This document shows, piece after piece, positions 8,733 through 17,000 of a stretch of 64,000 bases of DNA; within the stretch, counting starts at the first letter, position 1, and each line of letters opens with the position of its first letter. The DNA is taken from contig NZ_KQ130459.1 of NCBI RefSeq assembly GCF_001046635.1, positions 1 to 64,000 on the forward strand. Direction: 5' to 3'. Source of the DNA: Novosphingobium barchaimii LL02 (GTDB taxonomy: Bacteria; Pseudomonadota; Alphaproteobacteria; Sphingomonadales; Sphingomonadaceae). The notes beneath the pieces are model-generated. The model ran no database searches, was not told the origin of the DNA, and worked only from the letters and a program-made list of their open reading frames with translations. Position numbers and translations under genes: made by a program.

Positions 8733-10284
8733 CAGCGCACCTGTCGTAACCGGGGGCGCGCCGCACGCGCGCCTCCATCCCGGACCACGGCCCAGGCAGC
8801 CGCTGTCCACTGCCGCATGGCGCGCGGCGCGGCGGTGGCTTTACTTCTTCCACCGCTGGACCGGCATTGCGCTCTGCGTCCTGTTCGCCGTCTGGTTCGT
8901 GTCGGGCGTGGTGATGATGTACGTGCCCTTCCCAAGCTTCCGCGCGCCCGAACGGATTGCCGGCGCACCGCCGATCGACTGGGCGCGGGTCCGGGTAAGC
9001 CCGGAGACGGCGCTGGCTACCCTGAACGAAGCGACCTTCCCTTCCGAAATGCGAATTGGCATGACCGCTGGTGAGCCGGTCTATCGCTTCGTCACCAAAG
9101 AACGTCGCCGCGCGGTGTCTGCCGTGACCGGCCGTGAGATCCTGTCCGTCGACGCGGACCGGGCCGGGACGATCGCCTCTACCCTTGTCGGGGCCCCGGT
9201 GGAGGCAGTCACCCCGGTCGATAACGACCAGTGGGTGGTCACCGGCGCCTACAAGAAAATGGCACCGTTCTGGCGGGTGAGAATGGCCGACATCGCCGCG
9301 ACTGACATCTACGTGGCGCAGAAGACCGGCGAGATAGTCCAGAACACCACGGCGCATGAACGTCTCTGGAACTGGCTGGGCGCGGTGCCGCACTGGATCT
9401 ACTTCACAGCCCTGCGCCTCCATCAGGAACCATGGCGCCAGACAGTGCTGTGGACCTCGGGCATCGGCATGGTGGGCGCTGTCGCGGGCGTCTGGATCGG
9501 GCTGATGCGCGTGCGGTTGTCGAAGCGGTATAAGTCAGGCTCCGTCAGCCCCTATCGCGGGTGGATGAAATGGCATCATGTCACCGGCCTTGTCGGCGGG
9601 CTGGCCGTCATCACCTGGGTCTTCAGCGGCTGGATGTCGATGAGCCCCTGGGGCGGCCAGCGCGATGCGGATCACGGCATCGCCGAGCGCTATTCCAGCA
9701 ACAGGCAGGGCTTCGCGCCTACCGATCTCGCTGCCCTGAAAAGCGAAGCGCACGGCGCGCGGGAGGTGACTTTCGCCTATCTCGGCGCAAAGCCCGTGAT
9801 GATCGCGCTGGGCGGGGTGCGGGACAAGGTACTTATGGACGGCGCCACCGCCCGTCCGCTGGCTCTGCCCACCAGCCGGATCGAGGCGATCGCCCGTGCA
9901 GCCGTGACTGATGGCAAACTGGTGTCCGTGCATCGGCTCACTTCCTACGATCGCTACTGGTACACCACCGGCGATCCGCGCAGCGATGCCCGGCCGCTTC
10001 CCGTGCTGCGGCTGGTCTTCGACGATCCCGCCAACACATGGCTGCACATCGACCCGGCAACCGGGATATTGCTGGGCAGGATGGGATCGGGCAGCCGTAG
10101 CTATCGCTGGCTGTTCGCGGCGCTCCACAGCTTTGACCTGCCGTGGCTGCTGACATGGCGACCGCTGCGCGACGGCCTGATGTGGGTGCTTTCCGCTGCG
10201 GGACTGGCCATTTCCGTCACCGGCATAGTCGTCGGCTGGCGGCATCTGCGGCCAGCAAAACGCAGGCGTGCAAAGCCGGGATAG
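8719..10284 (+). CDS. PepSY-associated transmembrane protein
   Basis: Inner-membrane protein of 521 residues. TM helix 1 (HRWTGIALCVLFAVWFVSG) begins near residue 45, with further TM segments mid-protein (VLWTSGIGMVGAVAGVWIG and HHVTGLVGGLAVITWVFSG) and at the C-terminus; periplasmic PepSY regions lie between them. Proteins of this type usually sit beside TBDRs and are thought to reduce or release ferric chelates. ATG 8719 lies inside the 3' end of the receptor gene (14-base overlap), so the two are translationally coupled and presumably share the riboswitch. The longer frame from 8650 is unlikely because it would read deep into the receptor gene. Confidence 0.88.
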   Translation: MSASDSAPVVTGGAPHARLHPGPRPRQPLSTAAWRAARRWLYFFHRWTGIALCVLFAVWFVSGVVMMYVPFPSFRAPERIAGAPPIDWARVRVSPETALATLNEATFPSEMRIGMTAGEPVYRFVTKERRRAVSAVTGREILSVDADRAGTIASTLVGAPVEAVTPVDNDQWVVTGAYKKMAPFWRVRMADIAATDIYVAQKTGEIVQNTTAHERLWNWLGAVPHWIYFTALRLHQEPWRQTVLWTSGIGMVGAVAGVWIGLMRVRLSKRYKSGSVSPYRGWMKWHHVTGLVGGLAVITWVFSGWMSMSPWGGQRDADHGIAERYSSNRQGFAPTDLAALKSEAHGAREVTFAYLGAKPVMIALGGVRDKVLMDGATARPLALPTSRIEAIARAAVTDGKLVSVHRLTSYDRYWYTTGDPRSDARPLPVLRLVFDDPANTWLHIDPATGILLGRMGSGSRSYRWLFAALHSFDLPWLLTWRPLRDGLMWVLSAAGLAISVTGIVVGWRHLRPAKRRRAKPG

Positions 10285-10381
10285 CCGCGCCCCGCAATCT
10301 CGTTTTCAGGGCGAAATCCGATTGCTACCGCGTCACCGAACCCGCAGAACCGCTTGATCGGGCACTAAGCGGATTCGGTTG

Positions 10382-10672
10382 ATGCGTTCCTGGATTTTAG
10401 GCGTAACTGCGGGAGTCGCCCTTGGCTTCCTGACCTTTCACACCCTTGCCGCAGCCGTGACTCTTGCCGGCATCTGCGGATTTGTGTCCCATGCCGTTTC
10501 CACGGAATCTGCCGCGCGCAGGAAGCGCCGCGCGAACGATGGATCATCGCCATCGGACAACGGCGGCGAGGTTTCATATGAAAATGACAATCACGATTGG
10601 TCTTCCGACTCCTTCTCCTTCGACGGCGGCGGAGATGGGGGCGGGGGAGATGGCGGGGGCGGCGGCGACTGA
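10382..10672 (+). CDS. Small membrane protein with Gly/Asp-rich tail
   Basis: Hypothetical protein of 97 residues. One or two hydrophobic helices (about residues 5-37) are followed by a basic patch (ARRKRR) and a low-complexity acidic, serine/glycine-rich tail ending in repeated GGGGD. I do not recognise a named family. The composition resembles small inner-membrane proteins common in alphaproteobacteria. It starts 97 bases after the PepSY gene on the same strand, so co-transcription is possible. Confidence 0.6.
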   Translation: MRSWILGVTAGVALGFLTFHTLAAAVTLAGICGFVSHAVSTESAARRKRRANDGSSPSDNGGEVSYENDNHDWSSDSFSFDGGGDGGGGDGGGGGD

Positions 10673-11110
10673 GTTCGGGCACGAACCGCGCCCGTCACAG
10701 GGCTCCCATCGTTCCCTCCGCCGCAGACGATAACGGCGCTCTAACAATCGCTTCCGCCGGAAGCGGCGGCGTTCCCACACGGACCGGACATGCACTTTGC
10801 CGCGCATTTACGGAATGGCAACTCCCCTGCGCCCGTTCCTCAGAGCATACAATGGAATATTGCGGCCAAGCCGCAAGCAAGGACCGGATGCAACGCCTGG
10901 CAGCCATTTCCCGGAACTTTGGCAAATTGTCTATTGCATCCCGTGACGGTTGAGATACACATTTTTGATGTAACCGTTACCATCTGCTAATGACAGGGCG
11001 TTTACGGCATCTCTCTCTTTCGTTGGCCAAGCAGAAAGAGGAGATCGCCTGATACTAATGTAATGCATTTCAGGATATGCGCGGGGAGCGCGACAACCAT
11101 GAGGGGTACC
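10673..11110. other. Long leader region before the second TBDR
   Basis: No coding frame is supported in this 438-base stretch. It contains the LacI-like operator listed separately and a locally AT-richer patch around 10950-11060 that probably holds the promoter of the TBDR at 11111. A long antisense frame over this region and the receptor is a shadow of the receptor codon bias. Confidence 0.5.
10968..10983 (+). promoter_or_regulatory. LacI-like operator candidate
   Basis: ATGTAACCGTTACCAT contains the dyad GTAAC-C-GTTAC (10970-10980). This form is typical of LacI-family operators controlling TBDR genes in Caulobacter and sphingomonads. It is 128 bases upstream of the receptor start. A related 15-base dyad occurs at 13758-13772. 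No LacI gene is present in the window, so the regulator would act in trans. Confidence 0.5.
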
Positions 11111-13228
11111 ATGCTTCAGTCTCCAATCTCGACCTTCGCAGTTGCAGTGGCGATCGCCGCCGCCGGCATCGCCGCGCCCGCCATGGCGCAGGATGCAGGC
11201 GCAGAAAGTTCGTCCGGCCAGTTCGGCGACATCGTCGTCACCGCTGAAAAGCGTGAGAGCACCGCGCAGAAGACCCCGATCGCGATGACCATCGCCACTG
11301 GCGAGGAGCTGACGAAGAACGGCGTCAGCGACGTCAACAGCCTGGTCAATATCGCGCCCACGCTGGGCATCGCCCAGAACAACCAGAACACGATCATCAC
11401 CATTCGCGGCGTCTCCAGCCGCGACTACACCGAGACCGGCAACCCCGCCGTCGCGGTCAGCATCGACAACTTCTACCTCCAGAACGGCACCGCGCTGAAT
11501 GTCGGCTTCTTCGACCTGGAGCGTATCGAAGTGCTGCGCGGCCCGCAGGGCACGCTGTACGGCCGCAACGCCACCGCCGGCGCGATCAACATCTCCACCG
11601 CCAAGCCGACCGACAAGCTCGAAGGCTCGATGGCGCTTGAATACGGGTACAAGAACGCCCTGATCGCGGAAGGCATGCTGAACGTACCCGTCAGCGATTC
11701 CATCAAGGTACGCGGCGCCTTCTCGGTCCACCAGCGTGACGCCTACCGCAACAACGGTTCGTTGTCCGATGGCGGACTGGTCCGCAAGGGAGGCAACGAT
11801 GACGTCAGCCAGGCCGCGCGCCTGCATGTTGCCTACGATTCGGGTTCGCCCTTCACTGCGCTTGTTACCGGCGAATATACCCACGTCGGCGGCGTCGGCG
11901 CGGTCATCAAGGGCATCCCCTACAGCGATGTCGTCGACGGCAAGCTGAAGCTGGGCAGCGATCGCAACTGGGCGCTCAACACCCAGGGCTTCATCGATCT
12001 CACCATTAAGAACGTGCGCGCCAACCTGAACTACGACTTCGGACCTGTCACGCTGTCGTACTTCGGCGGTTACCGCACGCAGGACATCAGCCGCCAGAAC
12101 GACCAGGACGGCGGCACCAGCGCCGGCTTTGCCTTCCCGACCGACGGCACCACCAAGACCCAGAACCACGAACTGCGCCTTGGCACCAACGGCACCGGTC
12201 CATTCGGCTTCCAGGTCGGCTTGTACTACTTCAGCGACCACAACGATTCGCTGACCAACTTCCAGATCCTGGGCGGCGCCGCGCCGATCAACTTCTACAC
12301 CTTCGACTATGTGACGGATGCCAAGTCCTACGCCGGGTTCGGCCAGGCCTATTACGAAATCACGCCTGACCTGAAGGTCGAGGCAGGCGCCCGTTACACC
12401 CGCGAAAAGAAGAACCAAGTCGGCTTCAGCGACGTTGCCGGCACCTATACCGACGTTGACGCCAGCTACACCGGCAACAAGGACACCTACCACCTGGGCG
12501 TCAACTGGCAGGCCACGCCGGACAATCTCGTCTATGCAAAGTACGATACCGGCTTCAAGGCAGGCGGCTTCCAGAACGGCTACACCTATGGCCCTGAAAG
12601 CATCACGGCTTACGAAGCGGGCATCAAGAACCGCTTCCTGGGCAGCACGCTGCAGGTCAACCTGAGCGGCTTCCTCTACGACTACACCGACCTTCAGGTA
12701 CAGCAGAACGACCCCGTCACGGCCGTATCGCGCGTGTTCAACGCCGGCCGCGCCCGCATCTACGGCGGCGAGCTGGAAACCAGCTGGCTGCCCACCACGC
12801 TGGACAAGGTGGATTTCACCGTCGCCTACCTCCACGCCCGTTACCGGGACTTCAACAACAACGGCGTACAGTATGCCGGCAACACCTTGCCCCAGGCGCC
12901 GTCGTGGTCTCTGTCGGGCGGTGTCAGCCATGACTTCCTGATCGGCAACGGCAAGCTCACCGCGCGCGCGCAGAGCCGCTACCAGTCGAAGTCGTTCTTC
13001 AGCTTCCGCAACATCGGCACGGAAATGCAGAAAGGCTACACCAAGACCGACCTCATGCTGACTTACGTGCCCAACGAGGCTTCGGGCTTCGAGATCTTGG
13101 CCTATGTGCGCAACATCGAGAACTCGGTCATCCTGACCACTTCGGAAGAAGCCGCTTACGCCGGCGGTTACCTTGTGCAGTTCGGCGATCCGCGCACTTA
13201 CGGCGCGCGCGTGACCTACCACTTCTGA
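11111..13228 (+). CDS. TonB-dependent receptor
   Basis: Outer-membrane receptor of 705 residues. The signal peptide ends at AMAQ; the plug starts with GDIVVTAEKRE and holds RIEVLRGPQGTLYGRNATAGAIN; the barrel ends in a terminal Phe (VTYHF). ATG 11111 follows GAGGGG at a good distance and gives the best signal peptide; the frame opens 48 bases earlier. Tandem terminators follow the stop. The LacI-like site upstream and the DUF1593 relic downstream suggest uptake of a carbohydrate- or nucleoside-type molecule, but the cargo is not shown directly. Confidence 0.92.
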   Translation: MLQSPISTFAVAVAIAAAGIAAPAMAQDAGAESSSGQFGDIVVTAEKRESTAQKTPIAMTIATGEELTKNGVSDVNSLVNIAPTLGIAQNNQNTIITIRGVSSRDYTETGNPAVAVSIDNFYLQNGTALNVGFFDLERIEVLRGPQGTLYGRNATAGAINISTAKPTDKLEGSMALEYGYKNALIAEGMLNVPVSDSIKVRGAFSVHQRDAYRNNGSLSDGGLVRKGGNDDVSQAARLHVAYDSGSPFTALVTGEYTHVGGVGAVIKGIPYSDVVDGKLKLGSDRNWALNTQGFIDLTIKNVRANLNYDFGPVTLSYFGGYRTQDISRQNDQDGGTSAGFAFPTDGTTKTQNHELRLGTNGTGPFGFQVGLYYFSDHNDSLTNFQILGGAAPINFYTFDYVTDAKSYAGFGQAYYEITPDLKVEAGARYTREKKNQVGFSDVAGTYTDVDASYTGNKDTYHLGVNWQATPDNLVYAKYDTGFKAGGFQNGYTYGPESITAYEAGIKNRFLGSTLQVNLSGFLYDYTDLQVQQNDPVTAVSRVFNAGRARIYGGELETSWLPTTLDKVDFTVAYLHARYRDFNNNGVQYAGNTLPQAPSWSLSGGVSHDFLIGNGKLTARAQSRYQSKSFFSFRNIGTEMQKGYTKTDLMLTYVPNEASGFEILAYVRNIENSVILTTSEEAAYAGGYLVQFGDPRTYGARVTYHF

Positions 13229-13238
13229 CGATACGGGA

Positions 13239-13267
13239 AAGGCGGGCTCGGCATGGCCCGCCTTTTT
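13239..13267 (+). terminator. Rho-independent terminator of the TBDR
   Basis: GGCGGGC (13241-13247) pairs with GCCCGCC (13256-13262) and is followed by TTTTT. It begins 10 bases after the receptor stop. Confidence 0.88.
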
Positions 13268-13275
13268 CCTTGCAA

Positions 13276-13308
13276 GGGATCCAGTCCTACGGGACCGGAT
13301 CCCTTTTT
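13276..13308 (+). terminator. Second, tandem terminator
   Basis: A 12-base stem GGGATCCAGTCC (13276-13287) with GGACCGGATCCC (13292-13303), one mismatch and a 4-base loop, is followed by TTTTT. Together with the preceding hairpin it makes a strong double stop. Confidence 0.85.
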
Positions 13309-13309
13309 C

Positions 13310-13525
13310 ATGTCTACGCCCGGCCCTGCCGGCATTCTCCCGAACCGAAAAAGAGCTAGACCGTTGCCTGCCGACCACCTCGACACGGCCGAGGGTAAGC
13401 ACCGCCTTTTCGTCCTCAGCGACATTGGCAATGAGCCGGACGACCAGATGTCACTGGTGAGCCTGCGGCTCTATCCGAACGAGATCAACATCGAAGGGCT
13501 GGTCGCCATCGCTTCAACCTTGTAG
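13310..13525 (+). pseudogene. N-terminal relic of a DUF1593 (nucleoside-hydrolase-like) protein
   Basis: The frame reads RLFVLSDIGNEPDDQMSLVS and then LRLYPNEINIEGLVAIAST before a stop at 13523-13525. DIGNEPDDQ, YxNE and IEGLVA are the N-terminal signature of DUF1593 proteins, which normally run to several hundred residues. Only about 40 recognisable residues remain and no continuation was found in other frames before 13804. It sits right after the tandem terminators and has no clear ribosome binding site, so it is probably a decayed gene that once belonged with the upstream TBDR. Confidence 0.65.
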
Positions 13526-13757
13526 AAATCGTCACTCATCCTGAGAAGATCCGCACATCCGGCACCGGCGATTTTCAGGGAGTAACTTAGATCGATTATG
13601 GAATTCTCTCTTTTCAGCTGATGGCGCAGAGAAACTAACGTGCTGCATTAATCGCCTATGAAAAGCATTTCATTGCCAGTTTCGGGTAACTTGTTCGATC
13701 CCGCTGCCCGTATCTGACGGCGAGGAACAGCGGCATGCCATCTTACGCGGCTCATAA

Positions 13758-13772
13758 ATGTAACGATTACAT
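13758..13772. promoter_or_regulatory. LacI-like operator candidate (second)
   Basis: ATGTAACGATTACAT is a perfect 6+3+6 dyad similar to the site ahead of the TBDR at 11111. It is not upstream of any intact gene (the HAD gene on the minus strand ends next to it), so it may be left over from a lost gene of the same regulon. Confidence 0.45.
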
Positions 13773-13804
13773 GAAGAAACCGTCGGCACCACGTCTGCCC
13801 GAAA

Positions 13805-14674
13805 TCAGTCCGACCGCCCCTGCCAACCCGGCAGGACATACCGTGCAATAGCCGCCGCGACGCCGTCCTCATCAGCGCTACCAGTGATGTGCATGGCCCG
13901 CGACTTCACCGCATCGCTGGCCTGCCCCATTGCGATCGACATGCCTGCCCGCGCGAACATCGGCAGGTCGTTTATCTGATCCCCGATCACCGCCACGGCA
14001 CCAAGAGGTAGGGCGAAAGCCGCCGCCAACCGCGAAATGCCGTCGCCCTTGTTCGCCCCGGCGGCGGTGATATCGAGGTAATAGGGCTGCGAACGGGCAA
14101 CCGTGGCGCGCGATCCCGCCAAGGCTGCTGCTTCACTTTCAAGCCGCGCGATAATGGCGTGGTCGTCGCTGACACCGACAATCTTGTCGACCCGCGCCAA
14201 TCGCCCCCGAAAATCTGCGGTAAGAATCGGCTCGATCCCGGCGGATTTCACCTCCCGCTCGGTGTGCGGGTCAGACGCGTCGGTTGAAAACCACTGCCCG
14301 TCTGCAAAGACCCAACAGGTAATTCCGGCCCCTACGACAAGCCCGATAACAGCCTCGGCGACGTCCCGTTCCAAGCTGCGATGCTCGATGACGGTGCCGT
14401 CGCGGTCGAACAGCGTGCCGCCATTGAAGGCACCGAACGGCCCGGAAAGGCCAAGCTGGCGGGCGATCCACAGGATACCTGATGGCGGTCGGGCGCTGAT
14501 GAGGCTCATTGGCATCCCCGCCTCGGTGAGCGATTTCACCGCTGCGACCGTCGCCGACGCCAAGCTTTTGTCAGAGCGGACCAAAGTTCCGTCGATATCG
14601 GATATGAACAGCTTGACCGAGATGGATGACGAGCGCTCCTGCCGCGCGGCGCCGTCTTGCCTGTCATCGCTCAT
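13805..14674 (-). CDS. Cof-type HAD-IIB hydrolase
   Basis: Soluble phosphatase of 289 residues. Motif I is FISDIDGTLVRSD (nucleophile Asp in DxDGT), motif II is LISARP, the Lys is in ANKGDGISRL, and motif IV is AVIGDQINDLPMF. The Cof subfamily dephosphorylates sugar phosphates, flavins or nucleotides. ATG 14674 is preceded by GGAG and removes an implausible 29-residue extension that would start with TTG. Its neighbours (TBDR and DUF1593 relic) suggest a sugar/nucleoside phosphate, but this is inference. Confidence 0.85.
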   Translation of the reverse strand: MSDDRQDGAARQERSSSISVKLFISDIDGTLVRSDKSLASATVAAVKSLTEAGMPMSLISARPPSGILWIARQLGLSGPFGAFNGGTLFDRDGTVIEHRSLERDVAEAVIGLVVGAGITCWVFADGQWFSTDASDPHTEREVKSAGIEPILTADFRGRLARVDKIVGVSDDHAIIARLESEAAALAGSRATVARSQPYYLDITAAGANKGDGISRLAAAFALPLGAVAVIGDQINDLPMFARAGMSIAMGQASDAVKSRAMHITGSADEDGVAAAIARYVLPGWQGRSD

Positions 14675-15178
14675 TGCCGAATCTCCATAAGGCCACCGAC
14701 CGGACATAGCGCAACTGCGCATCCCACTAATCCGGAGAAGCCATCGGAATCGGCCATCCAAGCGGCTTAGTGAGCCGGTTCTCGGTCCTTGGCCAGATTG
14801 AACGGTCTTCGGAAAGGCTTTCCAACAGCCCTACCGGAGCAGGCTGATCCCGACCCCCGAAAACCGGAGCCGGCCGTCCGCCGAAAGGGCGGTGCCAACC
14901 ATGCTCGAGGCAGCGAAGTCCGAAGGTAATTCTGGCTGGAGTGGTCCTGCTGGGCACGCCGCTGAAGGGCAGCCCGCCCAGCCCGCACGCTCGCGGTGAA
15001 GCCAAACGCCTGCCTCTTGAACTGTCCCTGCCCGCGCAAGTATGGCGGATACGGCCATGCCGAGGACGGCAAAGCCTCGTCCTTCGACCCCGCAGCGGGC
15101 GGCGCAGGGCCACTGCTCATCACCTGACGAAGGACCAGCGGACCAACTACCCTCGGTCATTTTCGCTGCGTACTGTTA
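14675..15178. other. 500-base stretch without a supported gene
   Basis: Several overlapping open frames of 85-128 codons exist on both strands, but none shows a recognisable family, and they compete with one another. The stretch follows CbtA on the minus strand and could hold a decayed gene of the B12 region. No riboswitch or terminator was identified. Confidence 0.4.
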
Positions 15179-15973
15179 TCAGCCGCGCTGGCGCTTGAGC
15201 ACGCGCTCCGCCCAAAGTCCGAAGGCGACGCCGATTGTCGCCCACAGCAACAGTTGCGTCGCGATGGAGGCAACGCGGAAATTCCACAGGAGGGTTGCCG
15301 GGAAGTCGGCCGGCACTTCGTCTATGGTCGGCAGCAGGAACTGCCCCACCCCGACGATCACCGCGTAAGCGCCAAGCGCCAGCAGCGTTGCATCGAAGCC
15401 GCGCCCCGACCTGCTCGCCAATGCCGCGCGGACCTTGCCTGCGATGGCCGCTGCGCCCAGCGACAGGGCTATCATCGCGAAGTACGCGGCGGTGCGTAGG
15501 CCCACAGTCTCATGCTTGCCTACCGCAGGCGGCGTTTGCGGATACTTGATCGCAGGCACGACCACCACCAGCACGAACACTAGTCCCGCCATCAGCAGCG
15601 CCAGGCTGCGTGGTCCGATCGCCGCAAACCGGCCGTAGCCATAGGCGAAGACGATGGCGAAAATTCCGCCCACCGCAGCCCCGTAAAGCGCCAGCGCCGT
15701 GAGCAGCCCAGCGCCCTTCTGGGTAGAGCGGCTGACCACCTCTTCTTCAGGTTCGCTGACGATCGATCCACCGCCATGGGGCGCGCTCATGTGATGCGCG
15801 GAATGCGATTGCTCCACCCCGATAGCGAGATCGATCTGCGGTTCGGCAAAGGCACGCGCGAAAAGCGTGGCGAGCAGGGCCGCGAGAATGCCGGCCAGCA
15901 TTCCGCGCCACAACAGGTCCTTGGTCACCGAAAGATCAGTGGCAGGGGAAGCCGAGGAGATGGCGGCCGTCAT
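15179..15973 (-). CDS. cbtA: Cobalt transporter subunit CbtA
   Basis: Inner-membrane protein of 264 residues with about five or six hydrophobic helices: LLWRGMLAGILAALLATLFA at the N-terminus, GLLTALALYGAAVGGIFAI, a central GLVFVLVVVVPAIKYPQTPP, and two C-terminal helices. The loop after helix 1 is His-rich (HSAHHMSAPHGG), in keeping with metal binding. GxPxxKYPxNPP-like residues in helix 3 are typical of CbtA. Its start lies inside the 3' end of cbtB (38-base overlap), so the pair is translated together under the compact cobalamin riboswitch upstream of cbtB. The family is known as a B12-regulated cobalt uptake system. Confidence 0.9.
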   Translation of the reverse strand: MTAAISSASPATDLSVTKDLLWRGMLAGILAALLATLFARAFAEPQIDLAIGVEQSHSAHHMSAPHGGGSIVSEPEEEVVSRSTQKGAGLLTALALYGAAVGGIFAIVFAYGYGRFAAIGPRSLALLMAGLVFVLVVVVPAIKYPQTPPAVGKHETVGLRTAAYFAMIALSLGAAAIAGKVRAALASRSGRGFDATLLALGAYAVIVGVGQFLLPTIDEVPADFPATLLWNFRVASIATQLLLWATIGVAFGLWAERVLKRQRG

Positions 15974-16163
15974 GCACGAATTCGTGCACGTAAGTGCCCT
16001 GGAACAGCGCGAAGGCGCCCTGCTCGGTGCTGACGAAGTAGAGGAAGATCAGCGCCAGCAGCGTGCCGAGCACAGCCCAGGGGGCGATCTCTTCTACGGG
16101 AATGGCAGCGCCGCCCTGTACGGGGATGAAGCTGTCGTCGAACAAACCGGCAGTCGTAGCCAT
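15936..16163 (-). CDS. cbtB: Cobalt transporter subunit CbtB
   Basis: Small membrane protein of 75 residues with one TM helix (APWAVLGTLLALIFLYFVS) and a C-terminal histidine-rich metal motif (HEFVHDGRHLLGFPCH), the hallmark of CbtB. GAAGGAG precedes the ATG. It is the first gene of the cbtBA unit, preceded on the same strand by a cobalamin riboswitch at 16211-16300. Confidence 0.93.
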   Translation of the reverse strand: MATTAGLFDDSFIPVQGGAAIPVEEIAPWAVLGTLLALIFLYFVSTEQGAFALFQGTYVHEFVHDGRHLLGFPCH

Positions 16164-16210
16164 GTCACGCTCCTTCAGGGGATTTCGCGTCCCGGGGAAT
16201 TCTTCAGCTT

Positions 16211-16300
16211 CTGGGATGAAGGTCTGGCTCTCGACGCCGGGGCATGGCGTCGATTACAGTGGCGCGACCGCGCCGGACTCAAACCGGCTTCCTCATCCCG
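16211..16300 (-). promoter_or_regulatory. Compact cobalamin riboswitch upstream of cbtB
   Basis: Read on the minus strand, P1 is closed by GGGATGA with TCATCCC. Inside are GGAAGCCGG...CCGGC, GCGGTCGCGCCACTGTAA, a CGACGCC/GGCGTCG stem, and AGAGCCAGACC. These are the core elements of the cobalamin aptamer in a short (about 90 base) form without the long peripheral arms of the other two copies. It ends about 50 bases before the cbtB start, where it can control the GAAGGAG site. Confidence 0.85.
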
Positions 16301-16362
16301 AAGGCCGCCGCCATCTAGGGCGCGCAAGGCTGCCGCGTCAACGAAGAGTTGGAAAATTCCCC

Positions 16363-16917
16363 GTGGCGACATCGCTCCTGCTGCTGTGCGCGGCCTCCAC
16401 GAAGCTGAGCCGGAGCGGCGGCTTTCCCTGCCCCGCCGACCCGCTTGACAAACCCGGCGTAAAAGCAGCCGCCGCCTGCCAGTTGCCCGCGCGGTACATA
16501 GCGGGACTGCGGTGCGGTCCCTCGCATGCGGCCCGCGAAACGGCAGCGGCGATGGGTCTGACGGCGCGGATCGACCCCGCGCTGGCGGATATCGATCACG
16601 GCCACTGGACAGGCTGCGCGTTCGACGAAATCGCCCCGGATGCCCTCGCCTCGTGGCTTGCGGACCCAGCTGGCGGCGCCCCCGGCGGCGAAACGATGGC
16701 GCAGGTGCAGGCGCGCATCGGGGCATGGCTGGACGATATCGCCGCCGCGCCCGGCGCCGTCTGCGCGGTGACTCACTCCATGACGATCCGCGCCGCACTG
16801 GCCCATGCGCTTGATCTGCCGCTGCCCGCTACCCTTGCCATCGACCTCGCGCCGCTTTCGCGCACCATGCTGTCGTTCAACGGCCGGTGGCGGCTGCAAT
16901 CGCTGATCCCCAACTGA
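16363..16917 (+). CDS. Histidine-phosphatase-family protein, catalytic residues missing
   Basis: Protein of 184 residues starting at GTG 16363. It aligns with the phosphoglycerate-mutase-like phosphatases that accompany CbtAB in B12 loci: LLLL-x-A-x-T followed by LSRSGGFP, then PLDKPG, ADIDHGHWTG and VTHSMTIRAAL. The nucleophilic His of the [AR]-H-[AG]-x-T motif reads CAAST here, and the second-motif Arg (normally S-x3-R-A) reads GPSHAARET. The C-terminal His in VTH is kept. It is either catalytically dead or binds without catalysis. It is divergent from cbtB and sits 83 bases before the third riboswitch. Confidence 0.7.
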   Translation: MATSLLLLCAASTKLSRSGGFPCPADPLDKPGVKAAAACQLPARYIAGLRCGPSHAARETAAAMGLTARIDPALADIDHGHWTGCAFDEIAPDALASWLADPAGGAPGGETMAQVQARIGAWLDDIAAAPGAVCAVTHSMTIRAALAHALDLPLPATLAIDLAPLSRTMLSFNGRWRLQSLIPN

Positions 16918-17000
16918 ACGCTTGCCAGCCCATACGCCCGTCGGTATCCGCTGTGAGGTTCCGTGAAAGCCCGCAAGGGTCAAGCGGGCAATGATCGCGC

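Noticed and set aside
10615-10672. GGCGGGGG-type tandem repeat
   Set aside because: It is the Gly/Asp-rich tail of a small membrane protein, not a satellite or CRISPR-like array.
10931-13402. 823-codon open frame on the minus strand
   Set aside because: It is the antisense shadow of the TBDR at 11111; the plus-strand protein has a signal peptide and clear plug motifs, while the minus-strand product shows no family.
14762-15178. Possible B12 gene or decayed gene downstream of cbtA
   Set aside because: Competing frames on both strands, none with family motifs; left as unassigned sequence.
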